Source of the DNA: Ilyomonas sp965214235
Lineage (GTDB): Bacteria > Bacteroidota > Bacteroidia > Chitinophagales > Chitinophagaceae
Assembly (NCBI GenBank): GCA_965214235.1
Contig: CBDCBH010000003.1
Location: 1,178,001-1,242,000 of the forward strand
Length of the DNA stretch: 64,000 nt
Reading direction: 5' to 3'
How positions within the stretch are numbered: position 1 is the first letter of the stretch; every line of letters begins with the position of its first letter. The notes under the pieces were generated by a model. That model made no database searches. It was not told the DNA's origin and saw only the letters and a list, made by a program, of their open reading frames with translations. Both the position numbers and the translations under genes were made by a program. Below, in pieces: positions 7,989 to 16,907 of the stretch.

Positions 7989-8579
7989 ATGAATCGGTAC
8001 TTCATCATTTATAAACCATACCTGGTATTGTCTCAATTCACATCAGAAAATGAGCAGCCAAACTTATCGCATTTCTTCACTGTTCCAAAAGATGTGTATG
8101 CTGTTGGCAGGCTTGATTTTGATAGCGAAGGCTTGCTGATTTTGACAAATGATAAAACACTCAATTATCGCCTGTTAAATCCATTATTTCAACACGAAAG
8201 AGAATATTGGGTGCAGGTAGATGGAGCAATCAATGATGATGCAATTGAACAATTACAAAACGGCGTTGACATCAATATTGATGGTAAACTGTATCGAACA
8301 AAACAATGCAAAATAAAGCGATTGAATGACGACATTATTGTACCTCAACGCAACCCGCCGATTCGCTTTCGCAACAATATTCCTGCGCCCTGGATTCGTA
8401 TGATTTTGCAGGAAGGAAAGAACCGGCAGGTAAGAAAGATGACAGCCAAAGCTGGCTATCCAACATTACGGTTGATACGGCAACGAATTGTGAATATTGA
8501 GTTGGGAAATTTGCAGCCGGGAGAGATGATTGAAATGAACAAGAAAACAATTTATGCGAAGCTGGGATTGAATCAGTAA
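7989..8579 (+). CDS. rluE: Large-subunit rRNA pseudouridine synthase (RluE/RsuA type)
   Basis: 196 residues without an S4 domain, the size of RluE, which isomerises a uridine of 23S rRNA. The catalytic aspartate lies in the family signature GRLDFDSEGLLILTND (about residues 41-56), and the C-terminal GKNRQVRKMTAKAGYPTLRLIR is the second conserved RsuA-family motif. The N-terminus YFIIYKPYLVLSQFTS is the usual KP-x-G-V-L-S region. Start ATG 7989 lies 4 bases after a strong terminator hairpin, so expression may depend on readthrough or conditional folding. Specific target uridine is inferred from length and motif only. Confidence 0.92.
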   Translation: MNRYFIIYKPYLVLSQFTSENEQPNLSHFFTVPKDVYAVGRLDFDSEGLLILTNDKTLNYRLLNPLFQHEREYWVQVDGAINDDAIEQLQNGVDINIDGKLYRTKQCKIKRLNDDIIVPQRNPPIRFRNNIPAPWIRMILQEGKNRQVRKMTAKAGYPTLRLIRQRIVNIELGNLQPGEMIEMNKKTIYAKLGLNQ

Positions 8580-8631
8580 AACAAAAAGAAAAGAAGAAAC
8601 ACAAACTTTATAAACTGAAAAAGGGAAGCTT

Positions 8632-9159
8632 TTATTTTTTTTCATTCTTCTCGGTGAAACTTTCTGCTCTTCGCGCCTTTGTAGTTTGAAATTGCATTGC
8701 CTCATCTCGCTTTACTTTCTGCCAATATTTTTTTGCAACAAATAAAAACCCGAAGCTTTCACCTTCTTCTTTCTCCAAATGCTTGTGGTGCATTTTATGC
8801 GCCCAGCGTATCACTTTTACATAGCGGCTGTTGCTGCGCGTAAACCATTTAAAACGCTGATGAATAATAATATCGTGTACCAAAAAATAAGCAATGCCAT
8901 ACAACGCCAAACCAATGCCGATGCACACCACCCAATAATGTTCGTACATGCTGCCAAGCATTATGCACAGCCAGCTTGGAATGGCAAAAATGAAAAAGAA
9001 CGCATCGTTTTTTTCAAAGAAGCCCGGGTATTTTTTATGATGATCTTCATGCAAATACCAAAGAAAACGGTGCATCACATACCGGTGTATCAACCACGTT
9101 GCACCTTCCATTATGAAGAAGGTAATAAGCACGATGAGTATATACCAAAGCCATGTCAT
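8632..9159 (-). CDS. crtZ: CrtZ-type beta-carotene 3-hydroxylase
   Basis: 175-residue di-iron membrane hydroxylase of the fatty-acid hydroxylase superfamily. The full set of histidine motifs is present: HRYVMH (25-30), HEDHHKK (37-43), HDIIIH (95-100) and HKMHH (121-125). Three to four hydrophobic helices lie between them. CrtZ adds hydroxyls at C-3 of beta-ionone rings. It is the last gene of a minus-strand operon; its ATG overlaps the stop of the CruF-like gene by 4 bases (ATGA), implying translational coupling. The C-terminal 40 residues are charged and probably cytoplasmic. Confidence 0.94.
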   Translation of the reverse strand: MTWLWYILIVLITFFIMEGATWLIHRYVMHRFLWYLHEDHHKKYPGFFEKNDAFFFIFAIPSWLCIMLGSMYEHYWVVCIGIGLALYGIAYFLVHDIIIHQRFKWFTRSNSRYVKVIRWAHKMHHKHLEKEEGESFGFLFVAKKYWQKVKRDEAMQFQTTKARRAESFTEKNEKK

Positions 9160-9851
9160 AAATTCATTCTTAACAGTAAAAAAAACAATACTTGGATAAT
9201 GAACAAATGTACTGCTAACCGGTTGCTTTTATCGAATGGCAACAGCCTGAAAATCGTTAATAATACAACTGAGATTATAAACCAGCAGGCATAATTGTAA
9301 ACCGGAATGCTGCCATTGCCAAGCCATTCCCAATAGCCCAATTTTACAGCAACCGGCTCGATAACAAAATCAAATAATGTAGCTAACAGAGCACCATCGG
9401 TTACAAATGAAAGTAACTGCATAGCAGGCTTTACACTGGCTTGTAAACCCTCCAGTTTAGCATTCGCCCAACTGTATAATTTGTAGGCAATAACACCGGC
9501 GCAATAGATTGTAATAAACCAATTTACGCCAATTAACAACGGCACGCCATACTGTTGCCTACCCAACACTTTGCCGTATTGATAACTGCCAAACAATGCG
9601 CCTGTATTCACACCAATCCATTCAACAAAAAAACCAACCACATAACAAATAAAAACAAACAAAAAAAAAGCCTTGTTTTTTTGTTTTTGTGTGATGATGA
9701 GCAGCAATGCCATCAGCAATAAATTCAATGGCGTATTTTGAACAAACCAATTTTTATAAGGCGAAAACAAAATGCCGATGACACCGCTAACATGAAACAG
9801 CAACACAATGAACAAACACCCCTTTTGAAGCGTAGAATTACGGATGTTCAT
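9156..9851 (-). CDS. CruF/DUF422-type carotenoid biosynthesis membrane protein
   Basis: 231 residues with about seven hydrophobic helices. It matches the DUF422 carotenoid biosynthesis family: GFFVEWIGVNTGALFGSYQY in the first third, GVPLLIGVNWF in the middle, and the motif DFVIEPVAVKLGYWEWLG then IPVYNYACWF. Members include CruF, the gamma-carotene 1',2'-hydratase, and bisanhydrobacterioruberin hydratase. Next to crtZ and a CrtD/CrtI desaturase, hydration of an acyclic carotenoid end is the best inference. Starts at 9851, overlapping the desaturase gene by 14 bases. Confidence 0.88.
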   Translation of the reverse strand: MNIRNSTLQKGCLFIVLLFHVSGVIGILFSPYKNWFVQNTPLNLLLMALLLIITQKQKNKAFFLFVFICYVVGFFVEWIGVNTGALFGSYQYGKVLGRQQYGVPLLIGVNWFITIYCAGVIAYKLYSWANAKLEGLQASVKPAMQLLSFVTDGALLATLFDFVIEPVAVKLGYWEWLGNGSIPVYNYACWFIISVVLLTIFRLLPFDKSNRLAVHLFIIQVLFFLLLRMNL

Positions 9852-11343
9852 GTTTCCATTTTTGTTTGTCTTCGGCTACTAAACCGCTCATAATTTTTGC
9901 ACTCCGTAAGCATAGTGGAATGCCACCGCCCGGATGCACGCTGCCGCCTACGAAATATAAGCGGGACAAGACTTTGCTGAAATTGGGATGACGTAAAAAA
10001 GCAGCCGCTCTGCTGTTGGAACTGGTGCCATACAACGAGCCGGTATAAGATGATGTTTGGCTTTCAATCATTACCGGATTGAGGATGCGTTCTGTTTCTA
10101 TCAAAGGTTCGATATTGGTGTGTAACAAACGGTTTATTTTGGCAATGATATTCTTCTTTAATTCAATTTTCCATTGCTCTGAATACTGACCCACGTTGGC
10201 TGGCGCATTCACCATCACAAACCAGTTTTCCTTGCCTTGCGGCGCCTGCAATTGCGGCTCGCATTTGCTGGTGATGTTAATGTAAACAGTAGGATCGCTG
10301 TATAATGTTTTCGTAGTAAAAATGTGATCAAATTCTTCTTTATAATTTGCACTGAAAAGTATGTTGTGCAGCTCTAATTGCGGAAATAGTTTGCTGATTC
10401 CCCAATAAAAAATAATCGCGCTGCTGCTCCGCTCCTGCTTTAGTATTTGTTTTGCTTTTTTATCATCGCGCAGCAAATGTTTGTAAGTAAAATACACATC
10501 CATATTGCTTACTACCACATCAGCAAAATGGTTGGTATCATTTGCCACAACACCTCTCACCGTATTGCCTGTGCTGATAATATTTTGCACCGGAGTATTG
10601 AAATAAAAACGAACACCTTTTTTAATTGCCAGTTTGTACAAAGCATCGGCAATACTAATCATGCCGCCTTTAGGATAATACACGCCTTCGTTGTATTCCA
10701 AATGCGGAATCACACTTAACATACCCGGTGCTTTGTAAGGATTGCTGCCATTGTAAGTAGCATAACGATTGAACAATTGTACCGTGTGCGCATTGTTGAA
10801 ACTTCGTTTGTTTATGTTATGAAACGATGACAGCAAATAGAGTGGAGCCGTATGCAGCAAGGCTTTGATGATAGGCGCTTTGTAAAGCGTGCTTCGCTTG
10901 TGCAACGAATAATTTAAAAAAATGCTGCCCGTAGTTTGATACAATTGTTGAGAGCGGGCAATGTATTGCTTTACTTTATTTTCATTTTCGTTCACCTTTT
11001 CTGATAACTCTTTAGCAAGCAAATCAGCATTGGCAAAACCGTTAATGACAGTTCCATCTTCGAAAAAATATTTACAGGCAATGGGCACTTGCTGGTATTG
11101 AAAATAATCTTCTATCGGTTCGTTGGCAAGCGCAAACAATTCTTCAATATTGTGCGGCTGCGTAAACAAACTGGGACCGCCATCAAAGCAATATCCTTTC
11201 TCGGTAAAAAAATTAATTTTACCGCCGGCGCGTTCATTTTTTTCAAACACCGTTACCGCAAAGCCTTGCACAGCAAGCCTTACAGCACTTGCCAGCCCTG
11301 CAACACCGGCGCCGATGATAATAGCTGAAGGATGATGATTCAT
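9838..11343 (-). CDS. CrtI/CrtD-family carotenoid desaturase
   Basis: 501 residues from ATG 11343 (MNHHPSAIIIGAGVAGL); a codon at 11355 would add four residues. The N-terminal FAD-binding Rossmann motif G-A-G-V-A-G is followed by VFEKNERAGGKI, and the C-terminal FAD contact is VGGSVHPGGGIPLCLRSAKI. The HPGGGIPL wording, the length and the CruF-like neighbour point to 1-hydroxycarotenoid 3,4-desaturase (CrtD) rather than phytoene desaturase (CrtI), but both families share the fold, so only the superfamily is certain. First gene of the crt operon; a CAAAGATA box on the plus strand (TATCTTTG read on the gene's strand) lies at 11360-11367. Confidence 0.88.
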   Translation of the reverse strand: MNHHPSAIIIGAGVAGLASAVRLAVQGFAVTVFEKNERAGGKINFFTEKGYCFDGGPSLFTQPHNIEELFALANEPIEDYFQYQQVPIACKYFFEDGTVINGFANADLLAKELSEKVNENENKVKQYIARSQQLYQTTGSIFLNYSLHKRSTLYKAPIIKALLHTAPLYLLSSFHNINKRSFNNAHTVQLFNRYATYNGSNPYKAPGMLSVIPHLEYNEGVYYPKGGMISIADALYKLAIKKGVRFYFNTPVQNIISTGNTVRGVVANDTNHFADVVVSNMDVYFTYKHLLRDDKKAKQILKQERSSSAIIFYWGISKLFPQLELHNILFSANYKEEFDHIFTTKTLYSDPTVYINITSKCEPQLQAPQGKENWFVMVNAPANVGQYSEQWKIELKKNIIAKINRLLHTNIEPLIETERILNPVMIESQTSSYTGSLYGTSSNSRAAAFLRHPNFSKVLSRLYFVGGSVHPGGGIPLCLRSAKIMSGLVAEDKQKWKHEHP

Positions 11344-11477
11344 AGTTACCAACAAGGCTCAAAGATAACGCACGATAGAAACCGCATGTTTCTTTTTGCT
11401 TTATAAAAAGCCAGCCTGCAATGTTTAAAAATTGTATTTTGCACAGTAAGACGATTTATAAATTGTTGCCGTTTACC

Positions 11478-12467
11478 ATGAACATCTTTCAAACTTTATA
11501 TGATGAAGTGTTTTCTTTTTTTGGCATCGGGCATGTGGTGGATGTTGTAAAAAGCGGCGATTACAGCAGCCTGCTTACGTTTGATGGCATCCTGTCGGTT
11601 ATTGCGCCGTTCCTGCCTTTTTTATTGATTATTGAATTGATAAGAGCTGCCGTTTACAAACGGTTTAAAATTGATGATTACCGAATACCATTTTTTATTT
11701 TCGTAGCCAATCGTTTTGTTTCGCGCTTCATTTCCATTGCGATGGTTGCGCTTTGTATAGGGCTGTTTGAAAAGCACGCTATCTTCACAACAAAATTTAC
11801 CTGGTACTGGTTTATTTACGGTTATGTGATATGGGAATTTGCGCATTTTATTTATCATTTTTTAGCACACAAAGTGAGGATATTATGGTGCCTGCATTCC
11901 ACGCATCATGCGCCTCAAACCATGAACCTTTCCGTTACTTATGCGCACTTCTTTTTAGAAGCGCCGTATGCCGATTTCATCCGCACTTCTATTTGCATTT
12001 TGCTGGGCGTGAATGCGCCGCTCCTTTTTTTTATTATGTTTATTGATGGTACCTGGGGTGCATTTATTCATGTTGGCGAAAACATACTAAAAGATGCACG
12101 GCTTGGCTTTTTGCAACGCATCATTTTAACGCCTTCGCACCATCGCGTGCATCATGCAAAAAACATTCAATACATAGATACCAACTTTTGCAATCTGCTA
12201 AATATTTGGGATAGAGTGTTCGGCACACATCAATACGAAATAAAAGAATTGCCCATAGAATATGGCATTATGCGCAAGATAAATCCGCGCAATTTCTGGG
12301 ATGTTTATTTTGGTGAAATTTATTATCTCGCCAAAGATGTAAAAGGAGCGCCGGGCTTAAAAAATAAACTGTTGTACATCATTATGCCGCCCGGCTGGAG
12401 CCATACCGGCGACCATAAAACAGCAAAACTGGTAAAAAAGAAAATGGAAGAAGCGTTACATACATAA
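11478..12467 (+). CDS. Sterol desaturase/fatty-acid hydroxylase family membrane protein
   Basis: 329 residues from ATG 11478 (MNIFQTLYDEVFSFFG); an upstream in-frame ATG at 11421 would add 19 residues of poor character. Histidine clusters of the ERG3-type di-iron superfamily are visible: HFIYHFLAH, HSTHHAPQ and HRVHHAKN, between four or five membrane helices. Members hydroxylate or desaturate sterols, sphingoid bases, hopanoids or fatty acids; the substrate cannot be read from sequence. It is divergent from the carotenoid operon with about 130 bases between start codons. Bacteroidetes sulfonolipid or sphingolipid hydroxylation is a plausible role, but that is inference. Confidence 0.9.
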   Translation: MNIFQTLYDEVFSFFGIGHVVDVVKSGDYSSLLTFDGILSVIAPFLPFLLIIELIRAAVYKRFKIDDYRIPFFIFVANRFVSRFISIAMVALCIGLFEKHAIFTTKFTWYWFIYGYVIWEFAHFIYHFLAHKVRILWCLHSTHHAPQTMNLSVTYAHFFLEAPYADFIRTSICILLGVNAPLLFFIMFIDGTWGAFIHVGENILKDARLGFLQRIILTPSHHRVHHAKNIQYIDTNFCNLLNIWDRVFGTHQYEIKELPIEYGIMRKINPRNFWDVYFGEIYYLAKDVKGAPGLKNKLLYIIMPPGWSHTGDHKTAKLVKKKMEEALHT

Positions 12468-12542
12468 GTCTTGCTTCACGGCTGTTTTTATTCTTTTACT
12501 TTGTTGCGGGTTACCAAAATTATTATTGTATAAACAGCTTTT

Positions 12543-13526
12543 GTGAAGTATTGTAAACCGTTGCTCTGTTGTTTTTTATTCGTTTGTTTTTGCAGCAATC
12601 AATTGGCTGCACAATTGTCCTATCAATGGTTCAAAGGCTGGTGGAAGCATTACAACATCAATCCTAATACAACAAACAACAACTCTGTTGAAAGCGATTT
12701 GGAAATCACTGATGTCAACAAGAATATTTACAATGGTTTCCAAAAAATAATATGCAGCAACGATACAACTGCACAAGTAAAAACACTGTGCAGCGGCTGG
12801 TTTACCAACGGCGAAATTCATTATCAAAAACAAAAAGAAATGTATCGCAAAGAGCCGCCGGATGATTTCATCTGGAATGCCTACACGCAGTACGTTGTTG
12901 ATACGGCTTACTTTTCTATCCGCGATGAAAAATTAATTCTTCACATCAAAACAAAACCACAACAAAAAAACGGTGTAAAAGAGTTTGCTTATTACCGTGA
13001 TTTGTTGCCGTTAGATTTTTCAATTCGATGGCAGTTGGAAAAACGATATGGCACTCCGCAATTGATTGATGACAGTGTTCCGGTTGTAAATAACAATGAT
13101 AATTTTGCTGATACTTCTCTATCCAATTCATCGTTGCCAAAAGAAATTATTACACGACAAAATACGCTCATAAAAACGTTGACCCTAACCTCGCCCGACA
13201 TTCAAATTATTTTGCTGGATGATGCCGAAATTGATGGCGATATTGTTTCGCTTTATCACAACAACGAGTTGGTAGTTGACCATAAAACGCTGGGAAAAGA
13301 AATGATAAAATATACATTGAAAGCCGATAAAGAACACGCGCATCACCAGTTTGTTTTGGTAGCCGAAAACTTAGGTAGCATACCGCCAAACACAGCACTG
13401 GTGCGCATCAGAGCCGGTGAAGACAAGTTTGAATTTATTGCCCATTCCAACCTGCACGAGAACGTAACTTTTGTTATTAATTATATTGGCAACAACAAAA
13501 TTGATGTTACAGCTTCGCCTAAATAA
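12543..13526 (+). CDS. Exported protein with NLGSIPPNTAL-motif C-terminal domain
   Basis: 327 residues starting at GTG 12543 (no suitable ATG nearby). The first 23 residues are a signal peptide ending LAAQLS. Residues about 25-210 are low-similarity, with an N-terminal WFKGWW segment. From about residue 215 a compact beta-rich domain runs LTSPDIQIILLDDAEIDGD, IVSLYHNNELVVDHK, FVLVAENLGSIPPNTALVRI, ending HENVTFVINYIG. I recall this domain at the C-terminus of several Bacteroidetes proteins but know no assigned function. Lies 75 bases after the hydroxylase gene. Confidence 0.8.
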   Translation: MKYCKPLLCCFLFVCFCSNQLAAQLSYQWFKGWWKHYNINPNTTNNNSVESDLEITDVNKNIYNGFQKIICSNDTTAQVKTLCSGWFTNGEIHYQKQKEMYRKEPPDDFIWNAYTQYVVDTAYFSIRDEKLILHIKTKPQQKNGVKEFAYYRDLLPLDFSIRWQLEKRYGTPQLIDDSVPVVNNNDNFADTSLSNSSLPKEIITRQNTLIKTLTLTSPDIQIILLDDAEIDGDIVSLYHNNELVVDHKTLGKEMIKYTLKADKEHAHHQFVLVAENLGSIPPNTALVRIRAGEDKFEFIAHSNLHENVTFVINYIGNNKIDVTASPK

Positions 13527-13588
13527 TTGCATCAGATAGTGAAAGGAATTGCACTTTGTTTTTGCCACAGTTACATTTGCGCAGCAAC

Positions 13589-14617
13589 ATGCAATCTATG
13601 AATCACACTATGTCTCTTGCCAGCGAAAACTATGCAGGCGTGCATCCTCTTATTCTCGATGCCATTATAAAAGCCAATGTTGGTCATGTAACATCGTACG
13701 GTAACGATGACTATTCTCTGCGGGCTATTAAACAAATCAAACGTCATTTTGGAGATGATGCCGAAGCGCATTTTACTTTTAACGGAACAGGTGCAAACGT
13801 GTTTGCATTGAGTGCGATGACGCGTTCGTTTCATGCCATTCTTTGCGCTGATATTGCGCATGTTTATGAAAGCGAATCAACGGCAGTAGAAGCTTTTACA
13901 GGTTGCCGGTTGATAAAAATAACCACCGAAAATGGCAAAATAATACCAGATGCGTTGGAACAATCCATCATCCGTACCGGCGATATGCACTATCCGCAAA
14001 CAAAAGTTTTAACGCTCACACAACCTACCGAATACGGCACCGTTTACACGCCCGAAGAAATGCAAACGCTGGTAAATATCGCGAAGCGAAATAACCTTTG
14101 TGTTCACATTGATGGTGCCCGATTGTTTAATGCAGCCGCAGCTTTGGAAACCACATTGAAAGCGGTTACCGCAGGTGCGGATATAGTTACTTTAGGAGGA
14201 ACAAAAGCGGGAATGATGTTTGGCGAAGCGGTTGTTTTTTTAAACAAAGATTTGTACAACAACAGCCAATATTTTTTAAAAAGAAGTATGCAACTGGCTT
14301 CTAAAATGCGGTTTATCAGTTGCCAGTTTGAAGCCATGTTAAACAACGATTTATGGCGTGATATTGCGATGCACACCAACCAGATGGCGCAGTTGCTGGC
14401 GGGTCGGTTGCAGCCGTTTCATCAAATAAAAATTACGCAGCCTGTTGATACCAACGCAGTGTTTGCTACAATACCAAAACACTGGAATGCATCGCTACAA
14501 AGCGTTCTGCCGTTTTATGTTTGGGATGAAAGCATCAACGAAGTAAGATGGATGTGCTCATTTGATTTACAACCTGAACACATTGATCAATTCATTGCCG
14601 CCATTGAACAATTGTAA
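13589..14617 (+). CDS. ltaE: Low-specificity L-threonine aldolase (beta-eliminating lyase family)
   Basis: About 343 residues; starts at 13589, 13598 and 13610 are all possible. PLP-dependent fold type I enzyme splitting L-threonine/allo-threonine to glycine and acetaldehyde. Family features: SYGNDDYSLRAI near the N-terminus, VTLTQPTEYGTVY (here LTLTQPTEYGTVY), HIDGARLFNAAAAL with the cofactor aspartate, and GGTKAGMMFGEAVVF with the Schiff-base lysine. The Bacteroidetes-type shorter form without the usual MIDLRSDT start is evident. Monocistronic; convergent with DUF5020. Confidence 0.93.
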   Translation: MQSMNHTMSLASENYAGVHPLILDAIIKANVGHVTSYGNDDYSLRAIKQIKRHFGDDAEAHFTFNGTGANVFALSAMTRSFHAILCADIAHVYESESTAVEAFTGCRLIKITTENGKIIPDALEQSIIRTGDMHYPQTKVLTLTQPTEYGTVYTPEEMQTLVNIAKRNNLCVHIDGARLFNAAAALETTLKAVTAGADIVTLGGTKAGMMFGEAVVFLNKDLYNNSQYFLKRSMQLASKMRFISCQFEAMLNNDLWRDIAMHTNQMAQLLAGRLQPFHQIKITQPVDTNAVFATIPKHWNASLQSVLPFYVWDESINEVRWMCSFDLQPEHIDQFIAAIEQL

Positions 14618-14635
14618 GAAGTGATGAACCCCGCT

Positions 14636-15373
14636 TTACAGCTTGCATTTAAGTGCGATGGTTGGATAGACCTGGAAAATATTATTAGAAGTCAAAACAT
14701 GATAATACATATTGACCTTAGTGCCTGCACTAAAACCAGACTTTATTTTGTGCCAAAACTGTGGCTCGGAAAAAAAATAAAACCGCTTCCCTTTTAAATT
14801 TATTGTGTAATCATCCCCATGATTTTTATTTTCTGTCCAAATAGAAAAATCTCCCGATAATTCAGCTTTATAATTCCATAAACCTTTCCACCAATACAAC
14901 GAAAACGAAAAGTCCTGGCTGCTTTTATCGTAAGACGAATATTTATAATTCATCGCACTGGATAAGTAAGCACTTCCCCATGCAAACGGATAGCTTACAC
15001 CCAGTAAGTATGTATTGGTAATGTAATAGCTGTATTGTGCTGGTTGCGTAACACCTAAGCCGCCGCTATACTGTAAATTAATAAAGACTTTCGGCTGCCA
15101 GCAGCGGAATGATTGCGATACCTGCATATAAAATTGGCTCATATTATTTTTCTGTCCCGAAAAATCTGACTGCATTTTTAGCAGGAACGAACCGGGTTTG
15201 ATGAAACATTTGCCGGAATCCTGTGCTTTAAAATATTCAAAATAAAGAGAGGAAAAATTTCGGCTGTTGTGTTTTGGGTCAAGCGTGTGGCGAGCATCAT
15301 AATATAGCTGAAGCGACTGTGAAAACACAACATTGCAAACGATGCAATAAACAAGCAGGTGTAAGCATTTCAT
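14636..15373 (-). CDS. DUF5020 outer-membrane beta-barrel protein
   Basis: 245 residues with a signal peptide (about 1-18, ending VVFSQS). The mature part is a run of alternating amphipathic strands with aromatic girdles (LYYDARHTL, SLYFEYFKAQD, SQFYMQVSQSF, YFFSEPQFWH) and a C-terminal VYPTIALKCKL strand, consistent with a 12-stranded outer-membrane barrel. This matches the DUF5020 family found in Bacteroidetes, whose transport role is unknown. Starts with ATG 15373, divergent from the lectin-like membrane protein across about 160 bases. Confidence 0.85.
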   Translation of the reverse strand: MKCLHLLVYCIVCNVVFSQSLQLYYDARHTLDPKHNSRNFSSLYFEYFKAQDSGKCFIKPGSFLLKMQSDFSGQKNNMSQFYMQVSQSFRCWQPKVFINLQYSGGLGVTQPAQYSYYITNTYLLGVSYPFAWGSAYLSSAMNYKYSSYDKSSQDFSFSLYWWKGLWNYKAELSGDFSIWTENKNHGDDYTINLKGKRFYFFSEPQFWHKIKSGFSAGTKVNMYYHVLTSNNIFQVYPTIALKCKL

Positions 15374-15532
15374 ATATATTTGAGTTTTAGATTTAGGAGA
15401 AGCGATAATGCAAAAAAAATGAGAGGTAAAATTGGATAATTGGGAAAACGATGTGCGGAAGCGGTATGGAATTCTGCAGAATTATACCGGAAATGATATA
15501 AAAATGAAAAGACAACGCTGGAAATAACAACT

Positions 15533-16738
15533 ATGCAGGATGCAACAAACGAGGCTTTTATAAGATTGTTTAAAGAGGCATTTAAAAAATGCTTTGGTGC
15601 TGATTTACACACCACACTTTCTGAAACTGAATGCAAACATTTCAGCAATCAAATATTAGAAGAAACGGGTTTGGTAATTGGTGCAAAAAGTTTGAAAAAT
15701 TATTCTTCCTATACACTTAATCCCGACGAAGCAAAACCCGAGAAGCCTTCTGTTGCTACATTAGATACATTAGCCCGGTATGTTTTGAATGCGCCTTATA
15801 CTAATGAGATAAAGCGAAAAGAAAAAGAGGCGCATTACCCGTATTGGTTTCAATATCGCAACCAGTTTGCGGTTACGAAAACATCAGAACTCAATACAAA
15901 AGAAAACATCACGCAGCCAACCCAATCCTTTGTAAAAGTTAGCAGGAGAACAATAGTTTTTACGTTTGTTTTTATTGCACTTGTTGTGTTATCAATTATT
16001 TATTTTCTTTCAGTTAGAAAAAGCGAAGTATTCACAGATAATTTTCATTCTGTTGATAATGATTCTTTGCAGGCGAATGGCTGGTTTTTGCAATCGGAAG
16101 ACAAACTGTGGTGGAACAAACGAAATGCGATACCATCACATCTTACCTTATATACTTTACAGGGAGATAACTGGACAGATTCTACTCATGCGCCGGTGAT
16201 TAAGAATTTATTGGTACGGAAAATACCTTCGGATTGTTTTACGGCTGAAGTTCATTTTGACAGCTTCGTACCTATGCGCAGATGGCAGCAAGCTGGTATT
16301 TTGTTGTTAGAAGATACAAGCCTTTCGAGTAAAAGTTTACGGATTTCTGTAGCTTATAATGATTTCTTTGGTGGATACAATAGGCCTAAAGAAATCATTG
16401 TACAAGCCATTAGTTCAGCAGGTGGAACAAATACAAATCATCCTGAAGAAATTATTCATTTACCGATGTTCAGCATCGAACCCGGACAGGATTCATTAGT
16501 AGCAAACAATCTTCGAAAATCTGCCTTACGCATTGAAAAAAACGGAGTTCATTTTCGGTTTCTGTACGCAACAGGAGAAGTAGAAAACTTTGCATTCAAG
16601 GAAGCATTGAGCAAAGACTTATTGTTTCAACCTAAGTACATTGGCATTTTTGCTTTGGAAGGATTTGTAGATGAAACCAATTACATTCCTGCCTTTTTTA
16701 AATACTTCAGTTTGGTTGCTAATCCTTGTGCGGAGTAA
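15533..16738 (+). CDS. Single-pass membrane protein with C-terminal lectin-like domain
   Basis: 401 residues in three parts. Residues 1-105 are soluble and helical (IRLFKEAFKKCFGADLHTT), with GAKSLKNYSSYTLN and ATLDTLARYVLNAPYT, resembling the N-terminal HTH-like cytosolic module seen in some Bacteroidetes membrane proteins. One membrane helix (about 142-162: IVFTFVFIALVVLSIIYFL) follows. Residues 165-401 look like a concanavalin A-like sandwich (DNFHSVDNDSLQANGWFLQS, WQQAGILLLEDTSL, FAFKEAL), similar to DUF1349/GH43-C modules. The layout suggests an inner-membrane sensor with an outside carbohydrate-binding-like domain; function is inference. Confidence 0.75.
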   Translation: MQDATNEAFIRLFKEAFKKCFGADLHTTLSETECKHFSNQILEETGLVIGAKSLKNYSSYTLNPDEAKPEKPSVATLDTLARYVLNAPYTNEIKRKEKEAHYPYWFQYRNQFAVTKTSELNTKENITQPTQSFVKVSRRTIVFTFVFIALVVLSIIYFLSVRKSEVFTDNFHSVDNDSLQANGWFLQSEDKLWWNKRNAIPSHLTLYTLQGDNWTDSTHAPVIKNLLVRKIPSDCFTAEVHFDSFVPMRRWQQAGILLLEDTSLSSKSLRISVAYNDFFGGYNRPKEIIVQAISSAGGTNTNHPEEIIHLPMFSIEPGQDSLVANNLRKSALRIEKNGVHFRFLYATGEVENFAFKEALSKDLLFQPKYIGIFALEGFVDETNYIPAFFKYFSLVANPCAE

Positions 16739-16907
16739 ATTTTAATTCAAATAGTTGTTTCGTTGACTATACAAATATTGTGTGCTATCAAAAATCTTAT
16801 TTCCGGATACATTTGTTATATTCTTTTTACATCTGTTTAACCACTAAACAGTGCGCTTTATCGTATATTTATTGTTTCACAAAATGGAATAAAAACAAAC
16901 TATAATT

